NCBI GenBank assembly: GCA_900545265.1
Contig: UQYI01000001.1
Coordinates: 62,001-126,000 of the forward strand
DNA: 64,000 nt
Direction: 5' to 3'
Source of the DNA: an uncultured Eubacteriales bacterium
Lineage (GTDB): Bacteria; Bacillota; Clostridia; Christensenellales; CAG-138
Shown: positions 47,830-56,942 of the stretch, one piece after another
Layout of the letters: each line of letters opens with the position of its first letter
How positions within the stretch are numbered: position 1 is the first letter of the stretch
The notes under the pieces: model-generated
Seen by the model: only the letters and a program-made list of their open reading frames with translations
Told to the model about the DNA's origin: nothing
Databases searched by the model: none
Position numbers and translations under genes: made by a program

Positions 47830-49197
47830 TTATTGAATGTTGTTGTTGGTCTTGCCGGCCCGGAACTGGGAAACATCTTCCTTATCCGGCGCCTGCTGCA
47901 CGTACATGGTGGGGATCAGGGCATACACGGCCGCATTGACCACCAGGTCCTGCTTCCAGGTGATCTCGTTGGGCGCGTGAGCCTGAGACTCCGCCCCCGG
48001 TCCGAAGCCTACGCAGGGGATACCGTAGCGGCCCTGAATGGATACGCCGTTGGTGGAGAAGGTCCATTTGTCGATGAGGGGACGGCGGCGCTTGTCCATG
48101 GCGGTTTCATCGCCCAGCCGTTCTTCGCCGTACAGTGCCTTGTGCGCCTCGGCTACGGCTTTGACGTGGGCGGCGGTCTCCTTGTTGATCCAGGTGGGGA
48201 AATAGCACTCCGTGGGATACACTTCCCCCGTCCAGGCGGGCCGGTCATACATATACATGGAGACCTTCACGTCTTTGGCGTACTTTTTGCAGGCAGGCAG
48301 CTCCTCGATCTCCTTCAGGCAGGAATCCCAGGTCTCCCCGGCGGTCATGCGGCGGTCCAGAGACACGGCGCAGGAATCCGCCACGGCACAGCGGGAAGGC
48401 GAGGTAAAGAAGATCTCGCTGACGGTAACGGTGCCCCGGCCCAGGAAGCGGGCATCCTCATAATGTTCGGGGTTGTATTCGGGGGTGAGCATCTTCTCCA
48501 GCCCCTTGATCTCTCCGTCCAGACCGTTCTCGTTCAGGGCGCGGACATCCTGCAGGATATCGGCCATCTTGTAAATGGCGTTGTCTCCCCGTTCGGGTGC
48601 GCTGCCATGGCAGGAAACGCCCTTAACATCCACCCGGATCTCCATGCGGCCCCGGTGGCCCCGGTAAATACCGCCGTCGGTAGGCTCCGTAGAGACTACA
48701 AAGGCGGGCGTAATGCCGTCTACATTGTGGATATACTGCCAGCACAGGCCGTCACAGTCCTCTTCCTGCACGGTGCCGGTGACCAGAATGGTCACATCCT
48801 CCGGGATCAGGCCCAGATCCTTCATGATCCTGGCCCCGTATACGGAGGAAACGATGCCCCCCAGCTGGTCGGAAGCACCCCGGCCGCCGATCTGGGTATC
48901 CGTTTCAAAGCCCTCGTAGGGATCGAAGTTCCAGTTGCTTCTGGCGCCGATGCCTACGGTGTCGATATGGGCATCAAAGGCGATGATCCTGCTGCCCTGG
49001 CCCATATAGCCCAGCACGTTGCCCTGGCCGTCGATGACCACCCGGTCAAAACCCACGTCCTCCATCTCTTTGGCGATGCGGCGGATATGACCCTCCTCCT
49101 GGCAGCTTTCGCCGGGAATGCGGATAAGCTCCCGCAGGAACCTGGTCATGGCAGGGAGATACCCCTGGGCTGTTTCTTTGATTTTGCCGTAGTCCAT
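47830..49197 (-). CDS. ygeY: YgeY-type M20 hydrolase
   Basis: A dinuclear zinc peptidase/deacylase of the M20 family. Metal-binding segments are FDAHIDTVGIG (first Asp/His), GRGASDQLGG, and VQEEDCDGLCW (the catalytic Glu pair); HGSAPERGDNAIYKM belongs to the lid/dimerisation domain. The 455-residue length and overall sequence match E. coli YgeY, described as linked to selenium and purine metabolism. The start is the ATG at 49197, with GGAGAG upstream; a TTG at 49209 is an inferior alternative. It is the first gene of the six-gene operon and probably hydrolyses an amide or ureido intermediate. Confidence 0.93.
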   Translation of the reverse strand: MDYGKIKETAQGYLPAMTRFLRELIRIPGESCQEEGHIRRIAKEMEDVGFDRVVIDGQGNVLGYMGQGSRIIAFDAHIDTVGIGARSNWNFDPYEGFETDTQIGGRGASDQLGGIVSSVYGARIMKDLGLIPEDVTILVTGTVQEEDCDGLCWQYIHNVDGITPAFVVSTEPTDGGIYRGHRGRMEIRVDVKGVSCHGSAPERGDNAIYKMADILQDVRALNENGLDGEIKGLEKMLTPEYNPEHYEDARFLGRGTVTVSEIFFTSPSRCAVADSCAVSLDRRMTAGETWDSCLKEIEELPACKKYAKDVKVSMYMYDRPAWTGEVYPTECYFPTWINKETAAHVKAVAEAHKALYGEERLGDETAMDKRRRPLIDKWTFSTNGVSIQGRYGIPCVGFGPGAESQAHAPNEITWKQDLVVNAAVYALIPTMYVQQAPDKEDVSQFRAGKTNNNIQ

Positions 49198-49263
49198 TTT
49201 TCTCTCCAATCCTGAAAATTCTTTTTTGCAGGCCTCTTAAAAGAGACCTTTCTATACACTTGC

Positions 49264-49292
49264 AGTATAACAAGGACGACGGGCAAAAGCAA
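49264..49292 (-). promoter_or_regulatory. Predicted sigma-A promoter for the ygeY-serA operon
   Basis: On the minus strand TTGCTT (49287-49292) and TATACT (49264-49269) are 17 bases apart. The 60-base leader contains a short hairpin (GGTCTCTT with AAGAGGCC). Confidence 0.68.
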
Positions 49293-49828
49293 CGAAAAAC
49301 AAAATATTTTTTTGCTTTTCTTACATTTTTTTAGCTTCTTCACAAAGATCGTTTGTGCTCGCCCCTCCCACGCTCAAAAGTCTGCCGTTTCTCCTGCGTT
49401 TGACTCTGTACGGATAAACTTTTTGTTTTTTCAAAAGCGTTTGAGCAAAGAAACCAGACAAAGGCAAACTGCCTTTTCCACTTTTATCCGTTTATCCGCA
49501 GAGATATAGCTCGCAGCATCCTGTCCGATATGTGCCTGCTGTTTTCATCTGTGCATGCGCTCCGAAGGCCCGGGATATGGATTCCGCCAGGGTGTATACT
49601 TCTTCTTCCGTTGGATGCATACTTTTGATTCTGTATCAGTTGTTCCAATGCCTGGATTTTTTAGCTTTTTGATCCCACCTTTCAACCTGTTCCGCTCATT
49701 TGCACAAGCGGCATTCATCATCATAGCACTCAGCTTGCCGTTCACGTTATATCGCAGATTTGGGAACAAACGGCCAGACGGGGCGATTCGCTTTTCCAAA
49801 CAGAAAGTGCCGCCCTGCATGATTCAAC
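49293..49828. other. Gene-free, AT-richer interval
   Basis: About 535 bases without a supportable gene between the ygeY promoter and the DJ-1-like gene. Short open frames exist on both strands (for example 49555-49848) but have no ribosome-binding site, no family resemblance and atypical codon use. No RNA gene or repeat was recognised. Confidence 0.6.
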
Positions 49829-50398
49829 TTAAAGCCCAAATGTTTTAGGCGGCAGGTCAATACCGATCATTCTGCCAAAAGCCAAAGCCCATCGAACAAA
49901 ATGATAGGATACGGAAGTCACAATGTTTCCCGCCTGAATATATCCCTCCTGAATCGGGCTTTCAAGATTTGCATCCCAGCCCGTCATCAGGGACAGGGCA
50001 TCGGCTGTATATCCCTCCTCGAACAGGTCCTCCGGATTGACTCCTGCCATAAACGGCTTGTCTTCCAATAACCCGGCTTTGAACAAAAGCAGCGGAGCAA
50101 TGGAGATTGCACCAATGGGCATGCCGTCGAATTTCCGGATAAAATCCAAAATGGTGTCGTCCTCGATGGCTTCCCGAATATCCATGGCACCGGGCAGAAG
50201 CAGGCTGTCATATTCATCCAAACTCAATTCCTTAATGCTCTTTTCCGGAATAACAGTCAAGCCTTCCTCACTCCGCACCGGAGCCAGTGACTTTGCAAAA
50301 ACAGTAATCGGCTTCTCTGCCATTGCCAGCATTTCCAGCGCCGGTGCGATCTCGAAATTGCAGAACTGGTTATATATCAGAACAGCGGTCTTTTTCAT
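49829..50398 (-). CDS. DJ-1/PfpI family protein with Ser at the nucleophile position
   Basis: A 189-residue protein with the DJ-1 N-terminus KTAVLIYNQFCNFEIAP (conserved Glu16) and YDSLLLPGAMDIREA. The nucleophile-elbow segment is IGAISIAPLLLFKAGLL: the position normally occupied by the reactive Cys is Ser99. Classical DJ-1 deglycase/peptidase chemistry is therefore doubtful; ThiJ-like transcription-regulator domains and isonitrile hydratase-type homologues are other members. Coding and flanking sequence are less GC-rich than the rest of the window, suggesting recent acquisition. GGAGGTG lies about 11 bases upstream of the ATG. Confidence 0.85.
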   Translation of the reverse strand: MKKTAVLIYNQFCNFEIAPALEMLAMAEKPITVFAKSLAPVRSEEGLTVIPEKSIKELSLDEYDSLLLPGAMDIREAIEDDTILDFIRKFDGMPIGAISIAPLLLFKAGLLEDKPFMAGVNPEDLFEEGYTADALSLMTGWDANLESPIQEGYIQAGNIVTSVSYHFVRWALAFGRMIGIDLPPKTFGL

Positions 50399-50830
50399 TC
50401 GGTACGATACACCTCCATCTCATAATCGCTATGCTCACAAAATAGCGGCTGATCACTATATACAGTAGCAGAAAACCTTTTCTGCAGCGTGGAGGCACGG
50501 CAATATTCAAAAAAAAGTCATAATTTCATTCAAACTGTGCTTCAAACTGCCGGCAAAAAGCAGACAGCGCTTTTACTGCTTTAAGACTGTTTCATACGAG
50601 CACATGAAGTCGAAAAGCCCGGATCACATACTAACAGAAAAACGATTTCCGTCTCCTGAACGCACAAAACAGACAGTGCTCAACCAAAGCTGCATACTGT
50701 CTGTGTTTGCTTTCCCGTCCTGTCCAACAGGGCCTTAATTCTTTTTTGGATGGACCGCCGTCTTATGTCTGCTCCGCTAACCACCCAAAGCCTTTGGTAA
50801 CGTCCATCCGGACGGCACGCATCCCCCGGA
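50399..50830. other. Gene-free interval upstream of the DJ-1-like gene
   Basis: About 430 bases. Apart from the DJ-1-like ribosome-binding site and a hairpin at 50661-50704 I see no gene, repeat or RNA. The composition stays relatively AT-rich until about 50700. Confidence 0.6.
50661..50704 (-). terminator. Possible terminator downstream of sigK
   Basis: Reading leftward, ACAGACAGT pairs with ACTGTCTGT (9 bp, 18-base loop), followed by TTTTGTG. It lies about 125 bases after the sigK stop. Confidence 0.5.
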
Positions 50831-51565
50831 TCAGTTTGGACGCATACCGCTTGCAGATGCCTCGCTTCCCTGCTCCCGCTCCAAAGCACGGCGCAGCTTT
50901 TCCATGGCTTTCTTTTCTATGCGGGAAATATACGACCGGGATATCCCCAGCAGCGATGCCACCTCCCGCTGCGCCATGGGCGCCCTTCCCCCCAGTCCGT
51001 AGCGCAGCGTCAGCACCAGCTTTTCCCGCTTTTTCAGATGCGCTTCCATAAGCCGTGCCAGCGTCTCCTTCTCCATGCGCCTGCCCACGGCCTCAAAGAC
51101 CGCCTCCTCATCGCTGCCTACCAGATCCAGCACCGTCAGTTCGTTCCCTTCCCTGTCCCTGCCCAAAGGCTCCTCCAGAGAACATTCGCTGACCAGCTTC
51201 TTTTCCAGCCGCAGGCTCATGCGGATCTCATTTTCTATGCATCTGGAAGCATAGCCGGAAAGGGCGCCCTTCTGAGGGGAAAAGGTGTTTACCGCTTTGA
51301 TAAGGCCAATGGTGCCGATGGAGACCAGATCATCCTGCTCCCGGCCGGTACGGGCATACTTTTTGGCAATGTGGGCGCACAGCCGCAGATTGTGCAGGAT
51401 CAGCTTTTCCCGGGCGGCTTCCCGTTCCGTCTCGGTCCCTTCCGCATACAGGCGGATGCAGGCTTCCTCCTCCGCCGGGGAAAGGGGCTTGGGAAAGGCG
51501 TTCTGATTCCCCACATACCCGGCAAAGAAAAATCTCCCCAGCAGTTTCCATATAAACGCAAACAT
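50831..51565 (-). CDS. sigK: RNA polymerase sporulation sigma factor, sigma-K
   Basis: The protein begins with a hydrophobic N-terminal stretch (MFAFIWKLLGRFFFAGYVGNQNAFPKPLS), which matches the pro-sequence of pro-sigma-K; this is normally removed by an intramembrane protease late in sporulation. Region 2 is AREKLILHNLRLCAHIAKKYARTGREQDDLVSIGTIGLIKAVNTF, with RCIENEIRM, and region 4 ends in a helix-turn-helix (MAQREVASLLGISRSYISRIEKKAMEKLR). Length of 244 residues is standard. The gene is continuous, with no skin-type insertion. It is the last gene of the large minus-strand block. It is strong evidence that the organism sporulates. Confidence 0.95.
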   Translation of the reverse strand: MFAFIWKLLGRFFFAGYVGNQNAFPKPLSPAEEEACIRLYAEGTETEREAAREKLILHNLRLCAHIAKKYARTGREQDDLVSIGTIGLIKAVNTFSPQKGALSGYASRCIENEIRMSLRLEKKLVSECSLEEPLGRDREGNELTVLDLVGSDEEAVFEAVGRRMEKETLARLMEAHLKKREKLVLTLRYGLGGRAPMAQREVASLLGISRSYISRIEKKAMEKLRRALEREQGSEASASGMRPN

Positions 51566-51632
51566 ACGCTCCCTCCTTTGAGAAAGCGTATGCCCATTCT
51601 GTCTGATTCATGTTAAAACGGAGCGTTTTTTG

Positions 51633-52766
51633 TCAGTTCCAGTACTTTGAATACTGCTCCACCTTCTTCTGGTGCTCCTCATAGGTCTTGGAGAAGAGCA
51701 GCGCATTAGAGGTGGTGATGTCCCCGTTGCAGAAGTACAGATAGCCTTCGTTCAAAAACTGCTCGTCCGGATACAGAGCCGCTTCTATGGCCGTTTTGCC
51801 CGGATTGCAGATAGGCCCCACAGGCAGACCCTTGTTTTTATAGGTATTGTAGGGAGAGGCGGTGTCCATCTCCTGCTTTTCGAAGGTATATTTCTTTACC
51901 CCCAGCACATAGGAAAGGGTGGCACAGCTCTCCAATGCCATATCCCGTTTCAGCCGGTTATGGAACACGGCGGATACCCTGGCAAAGTCTCCTTCGGCAG
52001 CGGCTTCTTTTTCGATAATGGAAGCCAGCGTGACCACCTGATCCACGCTCATGCCCAGCTCCCGGGTCCGGGCCCGGTAAGCCTCCGTAAAGATCTCGTT
52101 GAAACGGCTGAGCATTTTGGAAAGGATCTCATCGCAGCTGACCCCCTGATACACTTCATAGGTATCGGGAAAGAGATAACCCTCCAGCATATACCGCCGG
52201 CCGGGATCCTCTTCCAGCTCGTCTATAAAGCTGTAGCTGCCATACAGGCTCCCCTCCCGGCACAAAGACAAAAAGGTATCGTTGCTTTCCAGCACGCCTC
52301 CCTCCTTGAGCACGGCGGCAATGCTCTCTACCGTATACCCCTCGGGGATGGTAAAGCGCAGGGTGGTCCTGGCTTCGTTGCCCTGGCAAAGGATCTCCAC
52401 GATCTCGGAGATGCTCATATTCCGGGAGAGCACATAGGTGCCCGCCTTCAGTGCATTGGCCTTGCCCACAAAGTCTACATAGACCTTGAAGGAAGCGGTG
52501 CTGACTATAAGCCCCGGTTCATCCTGCCCCCGGGCATTATACAGCAGCGAAGCGATTTTGGAAGCGGAGGATCCCTTGGGGATCACCACCTCGATGGGGG
52601 TGTTGTCCTCGGCGTCCACAGGGAAAATAAAGTGAGACAGCACATACCGGACCCCCAGGGAAATGCCCACCCCTACCAGCAGCAGGCTCAAAAGCCCTAC
52701 CGCCAGGGGCCGCAGATACCGCCAGGCCTCTTTGAATCCTTGTTTTTGCTGCTCCTGTCTGGTCAT
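51633..52766 (-). CDS. mltG: Endolytic transglycosylase MltG
   Basis: MltG cleaves nascent glycan strands at the membrane and sets their length. One membrane helix (~residues 20-42) is followed by the LysM-like region (IEVVIPKGSSASKIASLL) and the YceG domain with EGYLFPDTYEV, the catalytic Glu252 in TLASIIEKEAAAEGD, VFHNRLKRDMALESCATLSYVLG and NTYKNKGLPVGPICNPG. Length of 377 residues is normal. It begins 1 base after ylbF ends, so the two are co-expressed. Confidence 0.96.
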   Translation of the reverse strand: MTRQEQQKQGFKEAWRYLRPLAVGLLSLLLVGVGISLGVRYVLSHFIFPVDAEDNTPIEVVIPKGSSASKIASLLYNARGQDEPGLIVSTASFKVYVDFVGKANALKAGTYVLSRNMSISEIVEILCQGNEARTTLRFTIPEGYTVESIAAVLKEGGVLESNDTFLSLCREGSLYGSYSFIDELEEDPGRRYMLEGYLFPDTYEVYQGVSCDEILSKMLSRFNEIFTEAYRARTRELGMSVDQVVTLASIIEKEAAAEGDFARVSAVFHNRLKRDMALESCATLSYVLGVKKYTFEKQEMDTASPYNTYKNKGLPVGPICNPGKTAIEAALYPDEQFLNEGYLYFCNGDITTSNALLFSKTYEEHQKKVEQYSKYWN

Positions 52767-52767
52767 G

Positions 52768-53139
52768 CTATGCCTGTCCCTCCTCCTGCGGCATGGCGGG
52801 CAGGCTCAGATCCAGCCCCTGCCCCAAAGCCTGATATACCTCGCTCAAAAGCTGATTCAGCCCATACTCCGCCATAAGGAAGCCGGCCGCCGCCGGATTG
52901 AACTGCAGCAGTTCCCCCAGCTTTTTCAGTTCTTCCATAGTCTTGTCCTCTGCCTTGCCGCAGGAGAGCATGTCCCCCTGGGCCTTGAGCTGCAGGCGAT
53001 GATACTGCTCGATCAGGGCTTTGGTGGTGTCGTTGGCAAAAGCCGTCTCCCGGGCGGCGGTATAGGCCTGATACTCCCGACTTTCCCGCAGATGCAGGCT
53101 CAGATTCTTCGCTTCGCAGATAAGCTGCTGTTTTTCCAT
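52768..53139 (-). CDS. YlbF/YmcA family protein
   Basis: A 123-residue helical protein with AKNLSLHLRESREYQAYTAARE and LIEQYHRLQLKAQ, the pattern of the YlbF/YmcA (Com_YlbF) family. In Bacillus these proteins form the Y-complex that modulates RNase Y. Here the gene follows RNase J by 10 bases and precedes mltG by 1 base, consistent with an RNA-processing link, though which member it is cannot be decided. Confidence 0.85.
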   Translation of the reverse strand: MEKQQLICEAKNLSLHLRESREYQAYTAARETAFANDTTKALIEQYHRLQLKAQGDMLSCGKAEDKTMEELKKLGELLQFNPAAAGFLMAEYGLNQLLSEVYQALGQGLDLSLPAMPQEEGQA

Positions 53140-53149
53140 AAAGGGCTCC

Positions 53150-54811
53150 TTATTCCACTTCTATCACAATGGGGACGATCACCGGGGTGCGCTTGGTTTT
53201 GCTCTTGAAGAAGGTCTTGAGCTTTGTTTTGATGCTGTTCTTGATGTTGGCATAGGAGGATTTATCCTCCTTCTCAAACCGCTCCACCTCGCTCTGAATG
53301 CTTTCCACCGCCTGATGGATAAGCTCCTCGGAGTCCTTCATATACACAAACCCCCGGGAAATGATCTCCGTGGGCGCCATCTGCCGGCCCGTCTCCTTGT
53401 GAATGGTCATGACCGCTACCAGCAGGCCGTCGTCTGCCAGCTGCTTTCTGTCGTTAAGGACCACATTGCCGATGCTGTCGCTGCCGTCTACCATCACGGA
53501 GCCGGAAGCCACGCTGCCTCCCCGCTGGGCGCCGTTTTTGCTGAAGGAAACGGTCTCCCCTATATTGACCACAAACACGTTTTCCGGGGGCACGCCCATA
53601 TCTTCTGCCAGCTGGGCATGCATCATCAGGTGCCGCTGCTCCCCGTGAGCGGGGATGAAATACCTGGGCTTGATGATGTGGAGCATGAGCTTAAGTTCCT
53701 CCCGGCAGGCATGGCCGGAAACATGCACGTCCGCCATGCGGTCATAGACCACATAAGCGCCCTTTTCAAACAGGTTGTTGATGACCCGCGCCACTCCCTT
53801 TTCGTTGCCGGGGATGGCGGAAGCGGAGATAATGACCGTATCCCCCTTGCCCACGTTGACCTTGTGGGAGGCGTTGGCCATGCGGTACAGGCCGCTCATG
53901 GGCTCCCCCTGACTGCCGGTGGTGATGATGCAGACCTTATCGTCGTTGAACTTTTTGAGCTGATCCACCTTGACGATCTTATCTTCGGGGATATTCAGAT
54001 AGCCCAGCTTCTGGGAAGCGGCCACGATCTGCTCCATGGATCGACCGGCAAAGCATATGACCCGCCCGTGGCGAATAGCCACATCCGCCACCTGCTGGAG
54101 CCGCCACACGTTGGAGGCAAAGGACGCCACGATCATACGGCCGTGGGCAATGTCGAAGTAATGCTCAAAGGTCTTGCCGATCTCCCGTTCGGACTGGGTG
54201 TAGCCGGGCTTTTCCACGTTGGTGCTGTCGGACATAAGGGCCAGCACCCCCTTGCTGCCGTAATAGGCCAGCCGGTTGATATCGATGGGCTGCCCGTCCA
54301 GGGGTGTCAGGTCGATCTTGAAATCCCCCGTATGGAGCAGCACCCCAAAGGGCGTGGTAATGGCCAGGGCCACCGCCCCGGGGATGGAGTGGCTGATCTT
54401 GATAAATTCCGCCTTGAAGCATCCCAGCTCCACCGTATCGCCGGGCTTTACCACATGGAGCTGCGCCTGCTTGACCTTCATCTCCTCCAGCTTATGCTCT
54501 ATCAGGGCGATGGACAGGTCCGTACCGTATACCGGTACATTGAACTTTTTCAGGGCATAGGGCACGGCTCCGATATGGTCCTCATGGCCGTGGGTGATCA
54601 GTATCCCCCGGATCTTCTGGGCATTCTCCTCCAGATAGGTCATATCGGGGATGACCACGTCTATGCCGGGCATGTCGTCATCGGGAAAAGCGATCCCGCA
54701 GTCAATGATAAGAATATCCTCCCCGTATTCCAGCAGAGTCATATTCTTGCCGATCTCCCCCATGCCTCCCAGAGGGATCAGCTTCATGACAGCATTTTTC
54801 TTCTTTCTCAT
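53150..54811 (-). CDS. rnj: Ribonuclease J
   Basis: RNase J is a metallo-beta-lactamase/beta-CASP ribonuclease with 5'-exo and endo activity on mRNA and rRNA. The zinc motif HGHEDHIGA is at residues 74-82, with HSIPGAVALAI, HTGDFKID and SDSTNVEKPGYTQSE as further metal or beta-CASP motifs and HVSGHACREEL near the C-terminal part. The start is the ATG at 54811 with AGGAAG 10 bases upstream; a TTG at 54832 is an alternative. Length is 553 residues. Only one RNase J is present in the window. Confidence 0.96.
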   Translation of the reverse strand: MRKKKNAVMKLIPLGGMGEIGKNMTLLEYGEDILIIDCGIAFPDDDMPGIDVVIPDMTYLEENAQKIRGILITHGHEDHIGAVPYALKKFNVPVYGTDLSIALIEHKLEEMKVKQAQLHVVKPGDTVELGCFKAEFIKISHSIPGAVALAITTPFGVLLHTGDFKIDLTPLDGQPIDINRLAYYGSKGVLALMSDSTNVEKPGYTQSEREIGKTFEHYFDIAHGRMIVASFASNVWRLQQVADVAIRHGRVICFAGRSMEQIVAASQKLGYLNIPEDKIVKVDQLKKFNDDKVCIITTGSQGEPMSGLYRMANASHKVNVGKGDTVIISASAIPGNEKGVARVINNLFEKGAYVVYDRMADVHVSGHACREELKLMLHIIKPRYFIPAHGEQRHLMMHAQLAEDMGVPPENVFVVNIGETVSFSKNGAQRGGSVASGSVMVDGSDSIGNVVLNDRKQLADDGLLVAVMTIHKETGRQMAPTEIISRGFVYMKDSEELIHQAVESIQSEVERFEKEDKSSYANIKNSIKTKLKTFFKSKTKRTPVIVPIVIEVE

Positions 54812-54838
54812 ATATTTGCACTTCCTATCCAAAAGCGG

Positions 54839-55555
54839 CTATTCCACCCTGCCGTAAAAGAACAGGTTGCCGCCTATTTCTTTATAAAATTTTCTTCCGC
54901 CCCAGCCCTTGCCCAGCCTGCGGGCGCAGAAGAACAAAACATTTTCCGGCAGATAGCTTTCGCCGTAATAAAAGACCTGCCGGGCGATCTCCACATATTC
55001 CTCCGGGGGCTGGATCTTGTCAAAGCGCCTGTGGTGGATCACCGAAAACTGCCCCTTGCGGTAGACCTCCTCTTCTATGGTGGTCTCCTCCCCGCCGAAA
55101 GAAGCGGCCATGCAGCGGTTGTAGATCACCGTGAGCACCGCCTGTATCCCCTTTTCCCGGCTGCCCGCCTCCAGATAGGCCACCCGGGCCGCCAGCACCA
55201 GCTCCTCCTCCGTCACGCCGAAAAGCTGCTCATAGGCAGAGGTCTTCTCCCGCACCGGGGGCAGGGTGGGCATGGGGGTGCCGAGCCACGGCTCAGGAGT
55301 CAGATTTTCCCAAAGAGGAGTTGGCTCTGCCTGCTCCGGCACCGGGGTGGGAACAGGAGTACCTTCTTCCGTATGCCTGCCGGGCTGGGGGCCCAGCACC
55401 TCCGGCTCCTCTGGCAGGGTGGGGGCCGGCGTATGGGAGCCCAGGGAGTATCCATCGGGAAAGGGGGGCAGAGTCGCCTGCTCCTTTGCCGCAAAGCCCG
55501 GGCAAATCAGCAGCGAAAGCAGCGCCAGCATGGCGCAGATGATCCGTTTATGCAT
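54839..55555 (-). CDS. Secreted SleB-type cell wall hydrolase
   Basis: A signal peptide (about residues 1-23) leads to a Pro/Thr/Glu-rich linker (~30-110) and a C-terminal SleB/CwlJ-like (Hydrolase_2) domain starting LVLAARVAYLEAGSREKGIQAVLTVIYNR, with the likely catalytic Glu at AYLEAG. Such enzymes are spore cortex-lytic or vegetative amidases/transglycosylases. Length is 238 residues. Position between RNase J and trmFO is not informative about role, but sporulation genes lie nearby. Confidence 0.9.
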   Translation of the reverse strand: MHKRIICAMLALLSLLICPGFAAKEQATLPPFPDGYSLGSHTPAPTLPEEPEVLGPQPGRHTEEGTPVPTPVPEQAEPTPLWENLTPEPWLGTPMPTLPPVREKTSAYEQLFGVTEEELVLAARVAYLEAGSREKGIQAVLTVIYNRCMAASFGGEETTIEEEVYRKGQFSVIHHRRFDKIQPPEEYVEIARQVFYYGESYLPENVLFFCARRLGKGWGGRKFYKEIGGNLFFYGRVE

Positions 55556-55612
55556 AGGGTATACGTCTCCTTTCGTACCTTTACCCTATGCAGTATTCCC
55601 AAAAACTGTCTT

Positions 55613-56917
55613 TCAGACCAGCGGATGGGAAAGAATCTCCCGTTTTTCGGCCAAAATAGTCAGGGCTCGCTCCGCAATGGCCGCACAGCGCTGCTGTTTA
55701 TTGCGGATACGCTTTTCCAAGGGCGCCATAATACCGAAGGTCACATTCATGGGCTGGAAATCCTTGCCCGCATATTCCGCCACATAATGCCCCAAAGCGC
55801 CTATGGCGGTCTTATCCGTAAAGTCCACGCTTTCCCGGCCGGAAAGCTTTTCGTGCAGGGAAAGGGCCGCCAGCAGGCCGCTGGAAGCGGATTCCACATA
55901 CCCCTCCACGCCGGTCATCTGCCCGGCAAAATACAGCAGGGGCCGCTTCCTTACGGAATAATCCCAGTTCAGAAAGCCCGGGGAAGCCAGAAACGTATTC
56001 CGGTGCATGACTCCATAGCGGGCATACTCCGCATGCTCCAGCCCGGGGATCAGACCGAACACCCGCTTCTGTTCCGGAAACTTCAGATTCGTCTGGAAGC
56101 CCACCATATTATACATCCGCCCGTCCTTATCGTCCTGCCGGAGCTGCACCACCGCAAAGGGCATGACTCCGTTTATTTCCAGCCCCACAGGCTTCATGGG
56201 GCCATAGGCCAGGGTCAGTTCCCCTCTTTTGGCCATGATCTCCACAGGCATGCAGCCCTCAAACACTCTGGGAGTCTCAAAGCTGTGCAGGGGCGCTGTC
56301 TCCGCCTCTGTCAGGGCCCGGTAAAAGGTAAAATACTCCTCCCGGGTCATGGGACAGTTCAAATAATCCTCTCCCCGGCCATAGCGGGAAGCGGCGTATA
56401 CCCGGGACATATCCAGGCTGTCTTTATATACGATAGGCGCCGCCGCATCATAAAAATGCAGCCCCGTCCCGGCAAAAGCGGCTATGCTTTCGGCCAGGGC
56501 ATCGCTGGTCAGGGGGCCGGTGGCGATGATGCAGGGATCGGCAGGGATCTCCTCCGTCTCTCCCGGCTCCACGGTGATCTGCGGATGGCAGCGGATCATA
56601 TCCGTGATCCGGGCGGAAAAGCCCTCTCTGTCCACGGCCAGAGCGCCCCCGGCCGGTACACGGGTCGCATCGGCGCAGGCAAGGATCAGGGAATCCAGCC
56701 GCCGCATCTCCTCCTTGAGCAGGCCTACGGCGTTTTCCATCCGGTCGGAGCGCAGGGAGTTGGAGCATACCAGCTCCCCAAAGGCCGGGCTGTGGTGGGC
56801 CGGAGTCATCTTCTCCGGTTTCATCTCCCGCAATATGACCGTATGACCCCTTTGGGCCAGCTGCCAGGCGGCCTCGCAGCCTGCCAGACCTGCGCCTACT
56901 ACCGTGATGGGCTCCAT
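55613..56917 (-). CDS. trmFO: tRNA (uracil-54-C5)-methyltransferase, folate-dependent
   Basis: TrmFO uses methylene-tetrahydrofolate and FAD to make ribothymidine at tRNA position 54. The N-terminus MEPITVVGAGLAGCEAAWQLAQRG is a Rossmann FAD motif, followed by the signature HSPAFGELVCSNSLRS and, later, GFQTNLKFPEQKRVF and GQMTGVEGYVESA. Length of 434 residues is standard. It follows topA by 25 bases, an order commonly seen in Firmicutes (dprA-topA-trmFO). Confidence 0.97.
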   Translation of the reverse strand: MEPITVVGAGLAGCEAAWQLAQRGHTVILREMKPEKMTPAHHSPAFGELVCSNSLRSDRMENAVGLLKEEMRRLDSLILACADATRVPAGGALAVDREGFSARITDMIRCHPQITVEPGETEEIPADPCIIATGPLTSDALAESIAAFAGTGLHFYDAAAPIVYKDSLDMSRVYAASRYGRGEDYLNCPMTREEYFTFYRALTEAETAPLHSFETPRVFEGCMPVEIMAKRGELTLAYGPMKPVGLEINGVMPFAVVQLRQDDKDGRMYNMVGFQTNLKFPEQKRVFGLIPGLEHAEYARYGVMHRNTFLASPGFLNWDYSVRKRPLLYFAGQMTGVEGYVESASSGLLAALSLHEKLSGRESVDFTDKTAIGALGHYVAEYAGKDFQPMNVTFGIMAPLEKRIRNKQQRCAAIAERALTILAEKREILSHPLV

Positions 56918-56942
56918 CTGCTCTCCTTATCCGCAAAAACAC

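Noticed and set aside
49555..49848. Plus-strand 97-residue open frame
   Set aside because: It overlaps the end of the DJ-1-like gene, has no ribosome-binding site and no recognisable motif.
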